Shown here one piece after another: positions 1 to 9,323 of a stretch of DNA of 64,000 bases; position 1 is the stretch's first letter; each line of letters opens with the position of its first letter. The notes beneath the pieces are model-generated. The model was not told the DNA's origin, did not search any database, and saw only the letters and a program-made list of their open reading frames with translations. The DNA comes from Hyphomonas sp. Mor2. GTDB lineage: Bacteria; Pseudomonadota; Alphaproteobacteria; Caulobacterales; Hyphomonadaceae. Location: contig NZ_CP017718.1 in NCBI RefSeq assembly GCF_001854405.1, positions 868,001 through 932,000 on the forward strand. Direction: 5' to 3'. The position numbers and the translations under genes are program-made.

Positions 1-522
1 CCGATGTTTGTTGGCGAGCCGGAAGTGAAGCTCGGGGTGCCGATCCGAATTCGGCGACCGGAGCAGGTGGGGGCCGACCGTCTTGTCGCTGCGATCGGTG
101 CGCATGAGCGCTATCAGGGCGCCAAGATCGTGATCGATAGTGGCACAGCGACGACGTTCGACCTGGTTGGTCCGGATGGCGGGTTCGAAGGCGGGATCAT
201 TTCGCCCGGGATCAACCTGTCCATGCGGGCTCTGCATGATGCTGCCGCGCAGCTGCCGCGCATTGCAATCCAGAAGCCGGCACAAGTCATCGGACAGGAC
301 ACGGTTTCGGCCATGCAATCGGGCGTATTCTGGGGCTATGTCGATCTGATCGATGGTCTGGTGCGTAGAGTAAAAGCTGAATACAACGCACCGCTGACCG
401 TGATCGCCACTGGCGGCGTCGCGTCGCTGTTTGAAGGCGCCAGCGACACGATTGATGAATTTGATCAGGGTTTGATGGAGGTAGGCCTGCTGGAAGTCTA
501 TCGTCGGAACAAGAAAGACTGA
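1..522 (+). CDS. coaX: Type III pantothenate kinase, C-terminal part
   Basis: The reading frame is open from the first base, so the N-terminus lies outside the window; about 173 of the usual ~260 residues remain. Type III PanK phosphorylates pantothenate in the first step of coenzyme A synthesis in the cytoplasm. The segment [13 protein letters not shown] followed by [15 protein letters not shown] matches the second ASKHA phosphate/ADENOSINE-binding region and the substrate loop of CoaX, and [10 protein letters not shown] near the end is the adenosine motif. It ends 9 nt before the RNase J gene, a linkage common in Alphaproteobacteria. No frameshift is seen in the visible part. Confidence 0.93.
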   Translation, partial: PMFVGEPEVKLGVPIRIRRPEQVGADRLVAAIGAHERYQGAKIVIDSGTATTFDLVGPDGGFEGGIISPGINLSMRALHDAAAQLPRIAIQKPAQVIGQDTVSAMQSGVFWGYVDLIDGLVRRVKAEYNAPLTVIATGGVASLFEGASDTIDEFDQGLMEVGLLEVYRRNKKD

Positions 523-531
523 ACAGGGCGA

Positions 532-2217
532 ATGACCAAAACTGACACGGCTGAACTCGTTTTCCTGCCTCTTGGCGGATGCGGCGAGATCGGCATGAAC
601 CTGAACGCTTATGGCTACGGGCCGGCGCATGACCGGCGCTGGATCCTGATCGATGTCGGCGTGACGTTTGGCGGCGAAGATACGCCAGGGATCGATCTGA
701 TCACGCCGGATCCCGCTTTTCTGGAAGAACAAGGCGACCAGATCGATGCGATCTTCCTGACTCATGCGCATGAGGATCATATCGGCGCAATCGGGCTGAT
801 CCTGCCGCGCCTGCAAACCAAGGCACCGATCTATGCGACGCCATTCACCGCGCATCTGGCGCAGGCCAAGCTGATTGAACGGGGGCTCAAGCATACCAGC
901 ATCAATGTCATTCCGCTTGGGGCAGAAGTCGAAGCCGGGCCATTCAAGGTGCGTTACATCACGCTGACGCATTCCATCCCGGAACCGAATGCGCTGGCGC
1001 TCGAGACGCCGCTTGGCACCATCCTGCATACAGGTGACTGGAAGATCGATCCGGATCCACAGCTGGGCTCGGAGACCGATGTCGAGGCGTTGACGACGCT
1101 GGGCGAACAAGGCGTGCTGGCCATGGTTTGCGACAGTACCAATGTGTTCGTCGAAGGAGAGAGCGGCTCGGAAGGCGTCGTGCGTGAGAATCTGATTGAC
1201 CTGATCGGATCGCTATCGGGACGGGTCGCGGTCACGACCTTCGCTTCCAACGTCGCGCGCGTTGCCAGCGTCATCGAGGCCGCACGACAAGCCGGCCGCA
1301 GTGTCTGCCTAGTCGGGCGGAGCATGCACAAAATCACCGATGCTGCGGTTGCCACCGGCGTGATCAAGGATATGCCGGATCTGATCAGCGAGGATCAGGC
1401 TGGCAGCCTGCCGGATGACAATCTGCTCTTCCTGTGCACGGGTTCTCAAGGCGAGCCGCGCGCCGCGCTCGGCCGGATCGCGCGTGATGATCACCGCCAT
1501 ATCAGTCTTGGCGACGGCGATACCGTGATCTTCTCCAGCCGGGTTATTCCCGGCAATGAGAAGGGCATATTCGACATGCAGAACGCCCTCGCCGAGAAGG
1601 GCGTGCGCATCATCACGGATCGCATGACCGATGGCCCGATCCACGTGTCAGGACACCCGGCACGCGACGAACTGCGCCGCATGTATCAATGGGTGCGCCC
1701 GAAAGTCTCCGTTCCAGTTCATGGCGAGCGGCGGCATATCGTCGAACACGCGGCTTATGCAAAAAGCCTGCAGGTCAGCGAGGCTGTGACACCGCGCAAT
1801 GGTGATCTCATTCGTCTGGCGCCGGGTGATGCCAAGATCATCGACACTGTCCCGAACGGGCGCCTCTATCTGGATGGCAACCGGCTCGTGCCAGCAGAGA
1901 GCGAGGGCATCCGGGAGCGCCGGGCGCTCGCCAATTGGGGCTATGTCAGTGTCGCCGTGGCGATCGACGAGAATGGCGATCTGGTGGATGGCCCTCTGCT
2001 GACAGCACGCGGCCTGTCTGAACTGGATGGCAGCACGGCGGATGAAAGCCTCATCGATGTCGATGACGCGGTCGAAGAAGCCATGAATGGCATGAAACGC
2101 CGCAAGCGTATGGATGATGAAGAAGTCGAGCGTACACTGACGCGGGCGGTAAAGAAGTCCTGCGAGCGGACGTTCGGTCGCAAGCCGCTGGTCGATGTGA
2201 GTGTGCTAAGGGTCTGA
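532..2217 (+). CDS. rnj: Ribonuclease J
   Basis: A 561-residue metallo-beta-lactamase/beta-CASP ribonuclease that processes and degrades RNA from the 5' end (and internally). The zinc site HAHEDH is at residues 78-83, followed by later histidine/aspartate motifs (TLTHSIPEPN, HTGDWKID) and the beta-CASP segments around residues 220-400 (CDSTNVF, SGHPARDEL, PVHGERRHI). Length and C-terminal extension fit alphaproteobacterial RNase J. It lies 9 nt after coaX and 16 nt before the epimerase gene, so probable co-transcription. Confidence 0.97.
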   Translation: MTKTDTAELVFLPLGGCGEIGMNLNAYGYGPAHDRRWILIDVGVTFGGEDTPGIDLITPDPAFLEEQGDQIDAIFLTHAHEDHIGAIGLILPRLQTKAPIYATPFTAHLAQAKLIERGLKHTSINVIPLGAEVEAGPFKVRYITLTHSIPEPNALALETPLGTILHTGDWKIDPDPQLGSETDVEALTTLGEQGVLAMVCDSTNVFVEGESGSEGVVRENLIDLIGSLSGRVAVTTFASNVARVASVIEAARQAGRSVCLVGRSMHKITDAAVATGVIKDMPDLISEDQAGSLPDDNLLFLCTGSQGEPRAALGRIARDDHRHISLGDGDTVIFSSRVIPGNEKGIFDMQNALAEKGVRIITDRMTDGPIHVSGHPARDELRRMYQWVRPKVSVPVHGERRHIVEHAAYAKSLQVSEAVTPRNGDLIRLAPGDAKIIDTVPNGRLYLDGNRLVPAESEGIRERRALANWGYVSVAVAIDENGDLVDGPLLTARGLSELDGSTADESLIDVDDAVEEAMNGMKRRKRMDDEEVERTLTRAVKKSCERTFGRKPLVDVSVLRV

Positions 2218-2233
2218 CCGAAGGAGAAACGCG

Positions 2234-2665
2234 ATGTCTGAATTCAAGATCGGTCCCCTAAATCATGTCGGTGTGGCAGTGCCGGATATCCAGGACGCGA
2301 TGGACACCTATCGCACGTTGTATGGCGCCACAGATATCACTGAGCCATTCGACATGCCGGCGCAGGGCGTGAAGGTTTGTTTTGTCAACTTGCCGAATAG
2401 CCAGATCGAACTGATAGAGCCGCTCAATGAGCAGAGCCCGATCCACAATTTCATCGCCAAAAACCCGAAAGGTGGCCAGCATCATGTCTGCTTCGAGGTC
2501 GAGGACATCAATGATGCTGTCAGTGTGATGAAAGAGCGGGGCGCGACTGTCCTGGGCGAGCCACGTATCGGGGCGCATGGTACGATGATTGTCTTCATCC
2601 ATCCGAAGAATTCGAATGGCGTTCTCGTCGAGCTGATGGAAAGCCCGAAAGACGGAGCGCACTAA
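2234..2665 (+). CDS. mce: Methylmalonyl-CoA epimerase
   Basis: A 143-residue VOC-fold enzyme that interconverts (2R)- and (2S)-methylmalonyl-CoA in propionyl-CoA metabolism. Two VOC half-repeats are visible; likely metal ligands are the His of NHVGVAV near the N-terminus, a His of GGQHHVCFEV in the middle and the Glu of VLVELMES at the end. A clear ribosome-binding site (AAGGAG) precedes the ATG. The stop codon abuts the GTG of the next gene. Confidence 0.94.
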   Translation: MSEFKIGPLNHVGVAVPDIQDAMDTYRTLYGATDITEPFDMPAQGVKVCFVNLPNSQIELIEPLNEQSPIHNFIAKNPKGGQHHVCFEVEDINDAVSVMKERGATVLGEPRIGAHGTMIVFIHPKNSNGVLVELMESPKDGAH

Positions 2666-2905
2666 GTGGACCTGGTCGGTGGCATCGTCGTTTTTGTCAT
2701 CTCCTGGTGGCTGAGCTTTTTCTGCGTGCTTCCAATTGGCGTTCAGGGCCAGTTTGAAGAGGGCGGAGAGGTGATTGAAGGCACCGAAGAGGGCGCGCCG
2801 AAAGAGCCAATGCTGAAGAAGAAGGCGCTCTGGGCGACGATTGGCGCGGTGGTCCTGACCGTGCTTGCCCACTTTGTGGTGGTGCCCTGGTTAGCGGCCA
2901 GCTGA
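2666..2905 (+). CDS. DUF1467 family membrane protein
   Basis: A 79-residue protein starting with GTG directly after the epimerase stop. It has two predicted membrane spans (about residues 4-24 and 55-75) joined by an acidic loop rich in Glu/Gly. Small proteins of this type (DUF1467) sit next to mce in many Alphaproteobacteria; their function is unknown. The last 15 nt overlap the 3' end of argE on the other strand. Confidence 0.85.
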   Translation: MDLVGGIVVFVISWWLSFFCVLPIGVQGQFEEGGEVIEGTEEGAPKEPMLKKKALWATIGAVVLTVLAHFVVVPWLAAS

Positions 2906-4054
2906 CAATCGCTCGATCAGTTTGTGGAAGATCGCCACCCCTTGCTTCAATTGCTCCGGGTCGATGAATTCGTTCGGTTTATGCGCCTGATCGATGGAGC
3001 CCGGGCCGCAGATGACGGAAGGCAGACCGGCGACATGGAATTGCCCGGCCTCTGTCGCGTAGGCGACCGCGCGCAAGGCATTGTCGCCCGTCAGAGCGCG
3101 AACGAGGTGTTCTGCAGAATTGTCAGAATCCACCGCCAGGGGTGGGACATTGGAGAGGCGATTCACGTCGATCCCGCATTCCGGGAAGCGCTGCTTTAGC
3201 GCCCGGTCGGCCTCGTCCACAGCAGCGAAAAAGGGCGCGAGGATTTGATCCGGATCGAAGCCAGGCGGGCATCTGAGGTCAAAACCGAAATGACAATGCC
3301 GGGCCAGGATATTGTGTGCGGTGCCGCCTCTGATTTCTCCGATAGAGAGTGTGGGATAAGACGGATCAAATGGCGACTCCGGCGGCCCTTGGGTGGTCAG
3401 ATCCTTCTCGATCGTGCGCAAAACCCCCATCAGGTCAACGGCGACCCCATTTGCCGAGACCCCTAGATCTGGCAGGCTCGAATGGGCTTCGTGCCCGTAA
3501 ACATCGACCTCCGTGACCGTAATACCCTTGTGTCCGGAAACGACCTGCCAGAGCGAGGGTTCGCCGACCCAGACCGCATCAGGTTGCGCGCCATGGGCGA
3601 CGATTTGCGCAATCATATCCGGTGCCCCCTGGCACCCGACTTCTTCATCATAGGAAAAAGCGAAATGGATCGGCTTGGTGAGGTCAAGCCTTGAGAATTC
3701 AGGCGCAAAGGCCAGGCACAACGCGACGAAGCCTTTCATGTCGCTGGTGCCACGTCCGAACAGCAATCCATCATTTTCTGTGAGCGTGAACGGATCCGTG
3801 TGCCAATCCTGGCCATCCACCGGGACAACATCTGTATGTCCGGAGAGGACAATACCGCCCGGGACGTCCGGCCCGATCCGGACCCAGAGGTTGGCCTTGG
3901 TGCCCTCAGCGTTCGGGATGCGCTGGCACACAGCGCCGAGCGGTTGCAGTTCACCCTCGACCCAGTCGATCAGAGCGAGATTGGAGAGGCGCGAGGTCGT
4001 ATCAAAGGCGATCAGCCGGGCAAGCGTGTCGCGAACAATTGCATATGTGCTCAT
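2891..4054 (-). CDS. argE: Acetylornithine deacetylase (M20 family)
   Basis: A 387-residue zinc peptidase-family (M20) enzyme that removes the acetyl group from N-acetylornithine in arginine synthesis. Metal motifs are visible: SGHTDVVP, GRGTSDMKG and SYDEEVGCQGAP carry the His, Asp and Glu ligands and the general base; HKPNEFI near the end supplies the last His. ArgE fits best; a different M20 amidohydrolase cannot be excluded by sequence alone. It converges with DUF1467 with a 15-nt overlap. Confidence 0.88.
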   Translation of the reverse strand: MSTYAIVRDTLARLIAFDTTSRLSNLALIDWVEGELQPLGAVCQRIPNAEGTKANLWVRIGPDVPGGIVLSGHTDVVPVDGQDWHTDPFTLTENDGLLFGRGTSDMKGFVALCLAFAPEFSRLDLTKPIHFAFSYDEEVGCQGAPDMIAQIVAHGAQPDAVWVGEPSLWQVVSGHKGITVTEVDVYGHEAHSSLPDLGVSANGVAVDLMGVLRTIEKDLTTQGPPESPFDPSYPTLSIGEIRGGTAHNILARHCHFGFDLRCPPGFDPDQILAPFFAAVDEADRALKQRFPECGIDVNRLSNVPPLAVDSDNSAEHLVRALTGDNALRAVAYATEAGQFHVAGLPSVICGPGSIDQAHKPNEFIDPEQLKQGVAIFHKLIERLSAGR

Positions 4055-4331
4055 GGCTGCAGTCTATCGCGCAGCGATCTGCCGGGTGCAATCCTTTAAC
4101 GCGTGCCTCTGGGTCGGTTTCGCGCCTGCGCTCTCATCGACCAGAGCTTCAAATGGTGTTGTAAAGAGAATCGCTTTGTTTCTGGAGACCTTCGAATTGA
4201 ATGAGAGGATCAGTGTTCAAAAGAGGAAATTCTGTATTCATTTCTACAGATTGCTTGCATAGACCACAATTCTTGTGTCAGCTTATGGTGCACGTTATTG
4301 CCTGCCATTGTTGCGAAATGCGCAGGTCTGG

Positions 4332-5996
4332 ATGGGGACCATGTCAAACATGACCGAACCGGCAGGCTGGGTCAGCTTGCTCAAGGAAAAACTTGCTGCC
4401 TTGCGCTGGCCCCACTTCCTTGTGGGAGCGCTGCTTATCGGCGTGTTGTTGCGCCTGGTCCATTATGGTCTCGGCAGGATGCTCTGGCTCGATGAAGCGA
4501 TGCTGGTGCTCAACCTGGTCAGTCGATCCGGGGCAGAATTGTTTGCGCCTCTGGATTTTCGACAAGTGGCACCGACCGGTTGGCTCCTTCTGACCGATCT
4601 GTTTGTCGATGCGACCGGAAACTACGCTTACGGGGCACGCTTTCCTGTATTTGTGGCAGGATTGGCAAGCCTCTGGGTGTTTTACCGGATTTGTCTCTCC
4701 CAGCTGAGCAAGCCTGCCGCATTCCTGGCCATTCTGATGTTCGGGTTGAATTTTCCTGCGATCTACTACTCAGCCGAGATCAAGGCGTACGGACTGGACA
4801 TGTTGCTTTGGCTCGTGTTGGCGTGGATGGCGCTGAAACAACTTGATACGGAACGCCTGTCTCCCCGCTGGATCGCTTTGTTCGTCCTCGTCTTTTTGCT
4901 CGGCAGCGTCATGACACTGGCTGCCCCTATCGTGATCGGGGCGATTGGTGGGTGTATGATCGTGAACCGCTACCTGAAAAAAGACATGCGCGCCGCCTTG
5001 GGACTGAGTGCTGGCGGGGCTGCGGCGGCAGCACTTTATCTCATTCTATCCCTGACCCTCTACAAAACGCAGGTGGATGTCAGCGGTATGAACGAAGGAG
5101 GAATGGGACATTTCTTCAATCGGCTGTTTGCGCCATTCCCACCGCTCAGCATGCAAGATCTCGCCTGGTATCCGACGGTGATGGAAGATCTGTTCACCGG
5201 TTGGTTCGGCGCTCAATCGGCCTTCTTGATGATTTTTCTTTTTGCCTGCGGAGCGATTGTCGCCCTCAGGTCAAACATCTGGCTGGCGGTCATCTGCTTG
5301 TCGGCGCCAGTGATCGCGTTCGCGCTGTCTATCGCCCAAATCTACCCCATGTTGGCGCGCTTGATGCTGTACATGGTGCCGATTGCGATCCTGCTCGCTG
5401 CGCTGGCCGTGGAACGCCTCATCCGGGACGCCAGGGAAATCGTCCCGGTGGTCTTAGCCGGAGCGGTGATATTTACCAGCCTGGGCTCGGTCGCGACCCT
5501 AGTCTTTGAACGGACCTACGCTCCTCACGAGTCGAGCGCGGATCTATCGCGAGAGATGTCGAAAATGTCTGGAAGTATCGGAGCAGATGACATCATCTTG
5601 CTGACACGTTGGTCGCTGCCCCCCTATCTGCTGTATCGAGAGGCCCACGGGTTACAGGATCAACGCTGGGCGATTGTCGAGCGCCCTGCCTGCCTCACAG
5701 AAGAAGCCATAAACCACCTCGCGGCGAAGCAGATCTGGTTGATGAAACCATTTCGGGGCTGGCAACACCTCGATCATCGACTGGGCATTGCGCCTTCGTC
5801 GCGCGCGGATTCAACCGTCGCATACGACGCCGATACGTTGATCGATGCGGTGCATTGGATGCGCGAAAATGATCTGGAAAGAATGCCGACGGACCCGTTC
5901 GATTGCACGATCGTCAGAGAATTAGATCCGTATCTGCAAGGCGGTATTGCCCCGGTCCAGCTCGGCGAATTCTTCTCGCAAGCGACGTCAGATTAA
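4332..5996 (+). CDS. GT-C fold membrane glycosyltransferase (ArnT/PMT-like)
   Basis: A polytopic membrane protein (554 residues from this ATG) with roughly ten hydrophobic spans and a soluble C-terminal part after about residue 400. The first loop carries LWLDEAMLVLNL, the Asp-Glu motif typical of GT39/GT83-like enzymes that use polyprenyl-phosphate sugars. The start is uncertain: an in-frame GTG at 4275 and another ATG at 4341 are possible; 4332 has a modest AGG upstream. Acceptor and donor cannot be read from the sequence. It converges with the next gene with only 6 nt between stops. Confidence 0.75.
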   Translation: MGTMSNMTEPAGWVSLLKEKLAALRWPHFLVGALLIGVLLRLVHYGLGRMLWLDEAMLVLNLVSRSGAELFAPLDFRQVAPTGWLLLTDLFVDATGNYAYGARFPVFVAGLASLWVFYRICLSQLSKPAAFLAILMFGLNFPAIYYSAEIKAYGLDMLLWLVLAWMALKQLDTERLSPRWIALFVLVFLLGSVMTLAAPIVIGAIGGCMIVNRYLKKDMRAALGLSAGGAAAAALYLILSLTLYKTQVDVSGMNEGGMGHFFNRLFAPFPPLSMQDLAWYPTVMEDLFTGWFGAQSAFLMIFLFACGAIVALRSNIWLAVICLSAPVIAFALSIAQIYPMLARLMLYMVPIAILLAALAVERLIRDAREIVPVVLAGAVIFTSLGSVATLVFERTYAPHESSADLSREMSKMSGSIGADDIILLTRWSLPPYLLYREAHGLQDQRWAIVERPACLTEEAINHLAAKQIWLMKPFRGWQHLDHRLGIAPSSRADSTVAYDADTLIDAVHWMRENDLERMPTDPFDCTIVRELDPYLQGGIAPVQLGEFFSQATSD

Positions 5997-6002
5997 CCCG
6001 CT

Positions 6003-7046
6003 TCAGGGCGTTGCTGTTTGCTGCGGTCCCATCGGACGATGGCGAATATTCATCAGACTGAACGTCACCGCGCTGTAAATGTAATAGACCTGGTGGAAGG
6101 CAAGTGCTGCCAGGCCGAACGGCAAACCCTTGGTACGGGTAAAGAATGACAGAAGGCGCCAATTTGCACCGATCATGATGATGGTCATGGCCATGAAGAT
6201 CATGGCTCCATGCGGCCATAGGATCGCGGTCATGGCGAGCAGAATTGAGACCGCCCACAATCCTGCGATTCCGGCCCGAATGCGTTCTGCTTTTGAGACA
6301 TTCAGATTGTTTTCCGGCAGCTCGCGCTGTGCGATCAATCTGGACCACGGGACCGCGCGTTTGAACACGTCAGTCATAATGACTTCACGCAATGACCACT
6401 CTTTCAAGTGCGTACAGAGCAATTCAGGATCGAGCGTGATTTCACCGCCTGCTTCACAGATCCGATAGCCGAGTTCGATATCCTCGATGGACGGCTTGGT
6501 GAATTGCACCACGTCAAACCCGTTCAATCGCAAAAAGACTTCCCGGCGAATAACGCCGCAACCGGACCAGAAGGTCGATGCCTTACGATTCGAATGCGTA
6601 TGGTAGTAGCGATGCATCAAATTCTTGTACTGAGAGGCAAAGCCCGGGGCAGGAGGGTTTTCGTCATACGACCCGAACATGGCGTGGACGGCTGGGTCTG
6701 AGAACGTGACCGGAATGCGGTCCACCGAATCTGGATGCACGACAACATCGGCATCGACAAACCAGAGCAGGTCGCATTCAGTTTTTGAGGCAGCAAGGTT
6801 TCGCGCGGCACCGGGTCCGCCATTCTGAGGGGCCACGATCACTGTCGCACCCAAACGCTCTGCCGTCTCGGCCGTATCGCGACCAGGCGAGCAATCATCG
6901 ACGACGATCACCTCATCGACCCGACCAGACTCGCGCAACGCGATCAGCGGTGGAAGAGATTTTTCCAGGTAATGAGCCGCTTCAAATGCAGGTACAATCA
7001 CACAGATACGATCGGCATTTTCTAGGCTGGCGTTCTGTCTAACCAA
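6003..7046 (-). CDS. GT2 family glycosyltransferase with membrane tail
   Basis: A GT-A fold transferase (347 residues from this start). ICVIVPAFEAAHYLEKSL opens the domain, VVDDCSPGRDT binds the nucleotide, FVDADVVVHPDS holds the DXD metal site and SIEDIELGYR is the probable catalytic ED region. Two to three C-terminal hydrophobic spans suggest membrane anchoring. The frame is open up to an ATG at 7172, but the extra 42 residues resemble no GT2 sequence; a TTG at 7046 sits 6 nt after GAGGGG and directly before the conserved domain, so I prefer it. A CtrA-like box lies upstream. Confidence 0.82.
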   Translation of the reverse strand: MVRQNASLENADRICVIVPAFEAAHYLEKSLPPLIALRESGRVDEVIVVDDCSPGRDTAETAERLGATVIVAPQNGGPGAARNLAASKTECDLLWFVDADVVVHPDSVDRIPVTFSDPAVHAMFGSYDENPPAPGFASQYKNLMHRYYHTHSNRKASTFWSGCGVIRREVFLRLNGFDVVQFTKPSIEDIELGYRICEAGGEITLDPELLCTHLKEWSLREVIMTDVFKRAVPWSRLIAQRELPENNLNVSKAERIRAGIAGLWAVSILLAMTAILWPHGAMIFMAMTIIMIGANWRLLSFFTRTKGLPFGLAALAFHQVYYIYSAVTFSLMNIRHRPMGPQQTATP

Positions 7047-7183
7047 TTCTGTCCCCTCACTATACAACGCACGTTCTGTACGGTCGGTGGCATGATCCCC
7101 AATGCAGACGCAAACTGCACTTCGCTTCAACTTTTGACTGCAAATCCCACGCCAGAAGTATCGGCTTGCCACCGAACCTTACA

Positions 7184-7198
7184 TTAACGCTTTGTTAA
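7184..7198 (-). promoter_or_regulatory. CtrA-like binding site TTAA-N7-TTAA
   Basis: TTAACAAAGCGTTAA on the minus strand is an exact match to the CtrA consensus TTAA-N7-TTAA used for cell-cycle control in Caulobacterales and relatives. It lies about 140 nt upstream of the preferred start of the GT2 gene at 7046, between that gene and the terminator of the preceding one. Function is inferred from the motif only. Confidence 0.45.
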
Positions 7199-7249
7199 GC
7201 CTGAAATCAAGGCAATTTTTGTGAATTCGTCGCTCGATCTGGCGACAAG

Positions 7250-7271
7250 AAAAAGGCGGCCAATGGCCGCC
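7250..7271 (-). terminator. Rho-independent terminator of the FAD oxidoreductase gene
   Basis: On the minus strand, GGCGGCCA-T-TGGCCGCC forms an 8-bp perfect stem and is followed by TTTTTC. It lies about 55 nt beyond the stop of the gene at 7328-8830. It separates that gene from the GT2 gene downstream, which therefore probably has its own promoter. Confidence 0.8.
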
Positions 7272-7327
7272 TGATTCGATGCCTCCGAGTTGAGAAGCAT
7301 GTGCCTCTCGCGATGCGCGATCTGCGC

Positions 7328-8830
7328 CTAACTGGTCTCCAGGGCCTTTTTCTTGCTGATCTGGAATTCTTCATGATACGAGCGCTCGACATTCACGTTC
7401 CAGATGTCGTGCTCTTCTCCCATGATGATCTTCGAAGCCAGCATGGCCGTCAGCATGGAGTGGTCCTGATTGTTGTAACGGTGCATTCCGTTTCGCCCCA
7501 CTGTCTGGAAGTTTTCCAGAGTCAGAACCCAGTCCTTGATTGTATCCAGGGCGTCTTTGTAGACCGCATCATAAACCGGGTAGGCCTTTTTCTGGCGGAT
7601 GACGCAGCCATCTATGACGCTTTCCTTTGAAGCCAGGCCGAGGAATTCCAGCTCTTCAGAGGCCTGTTTGATCAGGTCTTCATCACTCGATTCCCAAAGG
7701 CCATCTCCCTCGTGACAGAAGAATTCCATGCCGATGGAGGCATTCTCCTGATTGGGCAGCATCTCTGGTGACCAGGCGCGGAAGTTCTGGATCCGACCGA
7801 CTTTCACTTCCGGGCTATGGATATAGATCCAATTGTCATCAAACGGATCCGGATGATCCAGAACCAGGGTGACGATCAGGAAGTCCCGATATTTCAGCTT
7901 ATCAGCGGCTTCGATGACATGGGCTGGCGGTGGCGGGTCCATGCAGTGGACCAGTTCTCGCACCGGCATCGTATTGATGAAGTGGTCGGCTGACATGCGA
8001 TACGGGGTGCGTTCGCCGTCAACGTCCTTGATGATCTCGATCTCGGTCACGCGGTTACCATCCATGAAGACGCGGCTGACCCACTCCTCCATACGAACTT
8101 CGCCGCCATTATCCCGAACCAGTTCAGATGCTTTTTCCCACATCATACCTGGGCCAAGGCGTGGATATTCGAATTCTTCAATCAGGCTGGCTGTATCATT
8201 GGCGCCGGTCAGCGCGTTCCAGACCGCCTTCATCAGAGACAGGTTCTTGATCCGCTGCGCGGCCCAGTCCGCCCGAATTTCGGAGCAGGGGATGCCCCAG
8301 ACCTTTTCGGTATAGGTCTCGAAGAAGTGTTGGAACAGACGCTTGCCGAAGCGATTGGAGACCCATTGTTCAAAGGTTTCCTCCGGCTTTGACGGAAAAA
8401 GCTGTGCTTTGACATAGGAGAGGCCGACGCGGATCGATTCCACAATGCCGATGTTCAGCAGAGCATTGGTGATCTTCAACGGATAGTCGTAATACTTCCC
8501 GCGGTAGAAAATTCGGCTCTTGCGTGGCCTTGTGATGAAATCGTCGGTCAGGATTTCATGCCAAACCTCTTCGACTTCGGTCACCTTGGTAAAGAACCGG
8601 TGCCCGCCAATGTCGAAACGATACCCGTTATGGGACTCTGTGCGGGAGATGCCGCCCACGAGTTTGTCGGCTTCGAACACGACGGGTTTGTAGTCCTTCG
8701 AATTGCGTTGCAACTCATACGCAGCAGTCAGGCCAGCCGGTCCACCGCCAATAATGGCAACGGTTTTACGGCTGTCTTCTTTTCGGTCGTCTATGGGCAG
8801 CGTTTCTGCGCCTACGGGAGTCCCGTCCAT
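7328..8830 (-). CDS. FAD/NAD(P)-binding oxidoreductase, UDP-galactopyranose mutase-like
   Basis: A 500-residue flavoprotein. TVAIIGGGPAGLTAAYEL (from about residue 24) is the Rossmann FAD site; the following Glu-x8-GG pattern (FEADKLVGGISRT) and YRFDIGGHRFF match the UDP-galactopyranose mutase / protoporphyrinogen oxidase-like amine oxidase superfamily. Such proteins are frequent in polysaccharide loci and may isomerise or oxidise sugar nucleotides or lipid-linked sugars; the true substrate is unknown. A ribosome-binding site AGGGGA precedes the ATG. It is a distant paralogue of the protein at 11244-12692. Confidence 0.8.
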   Translation of the reverse strand: MDGTPVGAETLPIDDRKEDSRKTVAIIGGGPAGLTAAYELQRNSKDYKPVVFEADKLVGGISRTESHNGYRFDIGGHRFFTKVTEVEEVWHEILTDDFITRPRKSRIFYRGKYYDYPLKITNALLNIGIVESIRVGLSYVKAQLFPSKPEETFEQWVSNRFGKRLFQHFFETYTEKVWGIPCSEIRADWAAQRIKNLSLMKAVWNALTGANDTASLIEEFEYPRLGPGMMWEKASELVRDNGGEVRMEEWVSRVFMDGNRVTEIEIIKDVDGERTPYRMSADHFINTMPVRELVHCMDPPPPAHVIEAADKLKYRDFLIVTLVLDHPDPFDDNWIYIHSPEVKVGRIQNFRAWSPEMLPNQENASIGMEFFCHEGDGLWESSDEDLIKQASEELEFLGLASKESVIDGCVIRQKKAYPVYDAVYKDALDTIKDWVLTLENFQTVGRNGMHRYNNQDHSMLTAMLASKIIMGEEHDIWNVNVERSYHEEFQISKKKALETS

Positions 8831-9323
8831 TTTCTAATGTCCCCTTTGATACAGACCTATCTCTTGTGTCCCCGATACAAAAGCAAGAGCTGTGCCAATG
8901 ATTTGTCTATCGAAATAGCCGCTCGCTTGGGAAATCAAGGGCATTTATTGGAGGATTGCCGAAAATCTGATCAATCATGAGAAGGAGTGTTGCACTTCAT
9001 GCGCAATTCGCCTGAAAAATGGGTAGAGTATGCTTGCCCGAAGGCGATGGGCTGGCATAGTCTTCGCGAAGCTGGGGACATGGATGAGGAGACGGGGACC
9101 AAGAACGCCGGGCACGAGACCGAGTCAAAATACCACCCTCGAGTGCACCTTTTGGAGGCGTTCGTCACCATAAGGTAACTCAATGGTGGGAATCCATTGC
9201 GTCAGATCAGGCGCTTCTCAATTCGTCACAGTTACACAGAGCAAAGCTGGACGGCCTGAAACGGATTGGAACTGGTATGGGACTTGCTGCATAGCGCGTT
9301 CAAGGATCGGATTGGGGAACAAG
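8831..9323. other. 493-nt divergent intergenic region
   Basis: This stretch separates the divergent FAD gene and the GT2 gene and must contain promoters for both. It is A+T-richer than its flanks near 8860-8960. I see no RNA gene or strong operator in it; the only candidate gene is a small frame at 8999-9178, listed separately. Confidence 0.6.
8999..9178 (+). CDS. Possible small protein, unrecognised
   Basis: A 59-residue frame beginning MRNSPEKWVEYACPKAMG, preceded by AAGGAG with an 11-nt spacer. It is charged, has no membrane span or signal peptide and matches no family I know. The strong purine box is the only positive sign; the region may simply be the leader of the GT2 gene. Confidence 0.2.
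   Translation: MRNSPEKWVEYACPKAMGWHSLREAGDMDEETGTKNAGHETESKYHPRVHLLEAFVTIR

Noticed and set aside
2258-2872. 204-codon open frame opposite the epimerase and DUF1467 genes
   Set aside because: Covers two well-supported genes on the other strand and shows no family motif.
4231-4250. TCTGTA/TACAGA inverted repeat upstream of the first GT-C gene
   Set aside because: Six-base arms with an 8-nt loop in an A+T-rich stretch are expected by chance; no supporting context.
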